From the NCBI RefSeq assembly GCF_963674635.1, contig NZ_OY771475.1, positions 682,001 to 746,000 of the forward strand: 64,000 nt of DNA, written 5' to 3'. This document shows, piece after piece, positions 62,769 to 64,000 of the stretch; position 1 is the first letter of the stretch, and every line of letters begins with the position of its first letter. A program made the position numbers and the translations under genes. The notes under the pieces were generated by a model. That model was given only the letters and a program-made list of their open reading frames with translations, was not told the origin of the DNA and made no database searches. The stretch is from Breoghania sp. Lineage in GTDB: Bacteria > Pseudomonadota > Alphaproteobacteria > Rhizobiales > Stappiaceae.

Positions 62769-63515
62769 TTATGGGCGCCGCGCGTCCACGATACGCAGCA
62801 GGTGGCTGGCAAGCGTTACGATCTCGATCGCTTCGCCGGCATCCTCGAAGGCGACGTTACGGTGCGAGTGAGGGTTCTTGTAGGAACCGATGGCGCCAGC
62901 GAAGAGATGCGCGAGCGCCTCCCGCTCGGCCTCCTCCTGCCCTGGGTCCCGCAGAGGTCCGTTATCCTTGTGGAACGCCCGGCGGATCATCGGCACGCCG
63001 TGATCTCCCTCTGGAAAACCAGCAGCTTCGCGCACGGCAATTTCTACGGCGCGCATGGCCTCGAAAACGGCAGCCGCGAAGCGGCCGCGGACGAAAGAAA
63101 GCCAAACTTCTTGGGCGATCGTTGGGTGAAGCAAGTCTCGGTTCAGGCGCCTCGCCATTTCGAACTGCCGGAAATCCTCCTCCGTCTCGATCCTTTGCGC
63201 CCGTCGACTGAGCATACGCCCTTCCGAACGGTATTCGCCAGGCCACGGAATGAGGAGGCCCTGCGCCTCCAGCCAAGAAAAGGCTTCGGTCAACGCGTAG
63301 CCGATCTGGACCCGAACATCTCGGGGATAGCCTTCTCCGCCCTCCTCAGGGGTGGGTTCGGTCATCATCTCGGTGATGAAGTCAGTAGGTTGAAGTTGAT
63401 CTGGCTGCTTCTCGAACCTCTGACGCATCAGGAAGAGGAGCTTGGCCGCAAGCTCCTCTGGTTCGAGGGCAAGAACGGCGGCAGAATCGGGGATCGCGGC
63501 ATGGAGTTCCTTCAT
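62769..63515 (-). CDS. TIGR02391 family protein
   Basis: This is a 248-residue protein with the TIGR02391 (Ymh-type) core in its C-terminal half: LLHPTIAQEVWLSFVRGRF, AAVFEAMRAVEIAVREAAGF, then FAGAIGSYKNPHSHRNV and EAIEIVTLASHLLRIVD. The helical region with an RxxxxH-like SYKNPHSHR resembles HEPN-type RNases. The N-terminal half has a winged-helix look (IGYALTEAFSWLEAQGLL). These proteins are frequent near restriction systems and are presumed phage-defence or toxin components. The next gene on this strand, the abortive-infection family gene, starts 193 bases further left. Confidence 0.82.
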   Translation of the reverse strand: MKELHAAIPDSAAVLALEPEELAAKLLFLMRQRFEKQPDQLQPTDFITEMMTEPTPEEGGEGYPRDVRVQIGYALTEAFSWLEAQGLLIPWPGEYRSEGRMLSRRAQRIETEEDFRQFEMARRLNRDLLHPTIAQEVWLSFVRGRFAAAVFEAMRAVEIAVREAAGFPEGDHGVPMIRRAFHKDNGPLRDPGQEEAEREALAHLFAGAIGSYKNPHSHRNVAFEDAGEAIEIVTLASHLLRIVDARRP

Positions 63516-63783
63516 GCCGCCATTACTATCCTAAAATTCATCTTATCGAATGGGGAATTTCTGTCCTCTCCCATGGAGATCCATTCCAAAAGGATGGCTC
63601 CGTTTCAGGTCGCGGCGGTACTATAAGGAGATATGGAGGATCTACGGTGGCTAATCGAATTCGCGGTTGCTATAACTGAGGCCTCATCATTCAGTTCTCG
63701 AGACTGCTGTTTACACCACCTGCCAAAACAAAAAAATCCGACGTATTGGTCTGGTTCAGGGAGTGTCCGCTTCGGTCCGAATT
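63516..63783. other. Intergenic before truncated PLD-like gene
   Basis: No supported gene is present. A 56-codon plus-strand frame from ATG 63,633 (MEDLRWLIEFAVAITEASSF) has AAGGAG just before it, but its spacing is too short and no motif is visible. The palindrome TGAGGCCTCA lies at 63,676-63,685. Confidence 0.35.
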
Positions 63784-64000
63784 CTATTTCTCCCTTTTTA
63801 TAAGGCCTTCACGGATGAGCTTGTTTTCATCTTCGAGGTGAGCGCCGCTGTAGACAAAAGAAGTTTCGTGCCGGGCATATTGTCCATTGCGATCCGCGCT
63901 GAGCCAGTTGAACGATCCAGCACAGAGAAGATCTTTGTCGACGGTCACGATCTTGCTGTGCAGTTTAGGGACCCTGTGCATCTCGACGCCAATTTCTGAA
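63784..64000 (-). CDS. C-terminal part of a phospholipase D-like protein (runs off right edge)
   Basis: The frame stays open to the right end of the window, so this is the last 71 or so codons of a longer gene. It contains the second HKD motif of the phospholipase D superfamily: LHSKIVTVDKDLLCAGSFNW, where His, Lys and Asp are the catalytic set, preceded by a GVEMHRVPK segment. Bacterial proteins of this type are nucleases or helicase-linked effectors as well as lipases. Its orientation and place beside restriction and abortive-infection genes suggest another defence component, but the decisive part is outside the window. Confidence 0.72.
   Translation of the reverse strand, partial: SEIGVEMHRVPKLHSKIVTVDKDLLCAGSFNWLSADRNGQYARHETSFVYSGAHLEDENKLIREGLIKREK

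Noticed and set aside
62591..62812. 73-codon minus-strand frame between the TIGR02391 and abortive-infection genes
   Set aside because: Most of it overlaps the TIGR02391 gene; the remaining 40 codons (ending ALSAAQI) have no clear ribosome site.
1..64000. CRISPR arrays, rRNA and tRNA genes
   Set aside because: No regularly spaced repeats of 24-40 bases with unique spacers and no recognisable cloverleaf or rRNA sequence were noticed on reading; short tandem repeats found do not fit CRISPR.

Overview
The window looks like a chromosome segment of a GC-rich Alphaproteobacterium, probably Hyphomicrobiales or Rhodobacterales. This rests on codon use, alphaproteobacterial-type chemoreceptors ending in VRAA, a TorT-type TMAO-binding protein and a DUF6634-like gene. 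No rRNA or tRNA gene was recognised, so the taxonomy is inference. The segment is almost entirely accessory: two small natural-product type operons, an insecticidal-toxin gene, a chemotaxis block, and then a mobile and defence island.

Region 1 (1-16.4 kb). A giant Tc-toxin A subunit, cut by the left edge, is followed on the opposite strand by a luciferase-like monooxygenase and a four-gene ABC exporter (two FtsX/MacB-type permeases, an ATPase and a periplasmic adaptor). Then come a headless adenylation-domain fragment, a membrane-anchored AraC regulator and a frameshifted Mu-type transposase remnant.

Region 2 (16.4-25.2 kb). A thioesterase-like protein with Cys at the nucleophile position precedes a tightly coupled five-gene operon: B12-binding radical SAM enzyme, fatty-acyl-AMP ligase-like enzyme, a fusion of two P450-like domains, a free acyl carrier protein and a NodU/TobZ-type carbamoyltransferase. 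The inferred logic is activation of an acyl chain, loading on the carrier protein, tailoring on the carrier by oxidation or methylation, and O-carbamoylation. The P450 fusion keeps both haem cysteines but has lost the ExxR motif in both halves.

Region 3 (25.4-33.6 kb). A GlxA-type regulator is divergent from a rhodanese. Two methyl-accepting chemotaxis proteins follow, with a secreted DUF1566-like protein between them. The second chemoreceptor is downstream of torT and separated from it by an intrinsic terminator; its periplasmic region of about 300 residues is of the size and helical character of the TorS sensor. Together they suggest TorT-dependent chemotaxis towards TMAO.

Region 4 (34.1-42 kb). 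An internally deleted IS3-family remnant lies just ahead of a six-gene coupled operon: KAS III/OleA-like condensing enzyme, NAD-dependent reductase/epimerase, metallo-beta-lactamase-fold hydrolase, PaaK/F390-synthetase-like adenylating enzyme, GNAT/FemAB-like acyltransferase and Rieske oxygenase. A convergent ATP-grasp gene overlaps its 3' end. It resembles an ole-type condensing pathway with non-canonical later steps; the product is unknown.

Region 5 (42-64 kb). This is a mobile and defence island: a DUF4062 protein, AT-rich small genes, an HNH protein, an array of TGCCTCA repeats, and a Tn7-like module (tnsA, tnsB, tnsC, tniQ) in which tnsC carries an in-frame amber codon near its start. 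Beyond it are DUF6634-like genes, a type I restriction operon (hsdR-M-S) extended with two nuclease-like genes, an abortive-infection family protein, a TIGR02391 protein and a truncated phospholipase-D-like gene at the right edge. Only one candidate transposon end was found, so the element's borders are unresolved.
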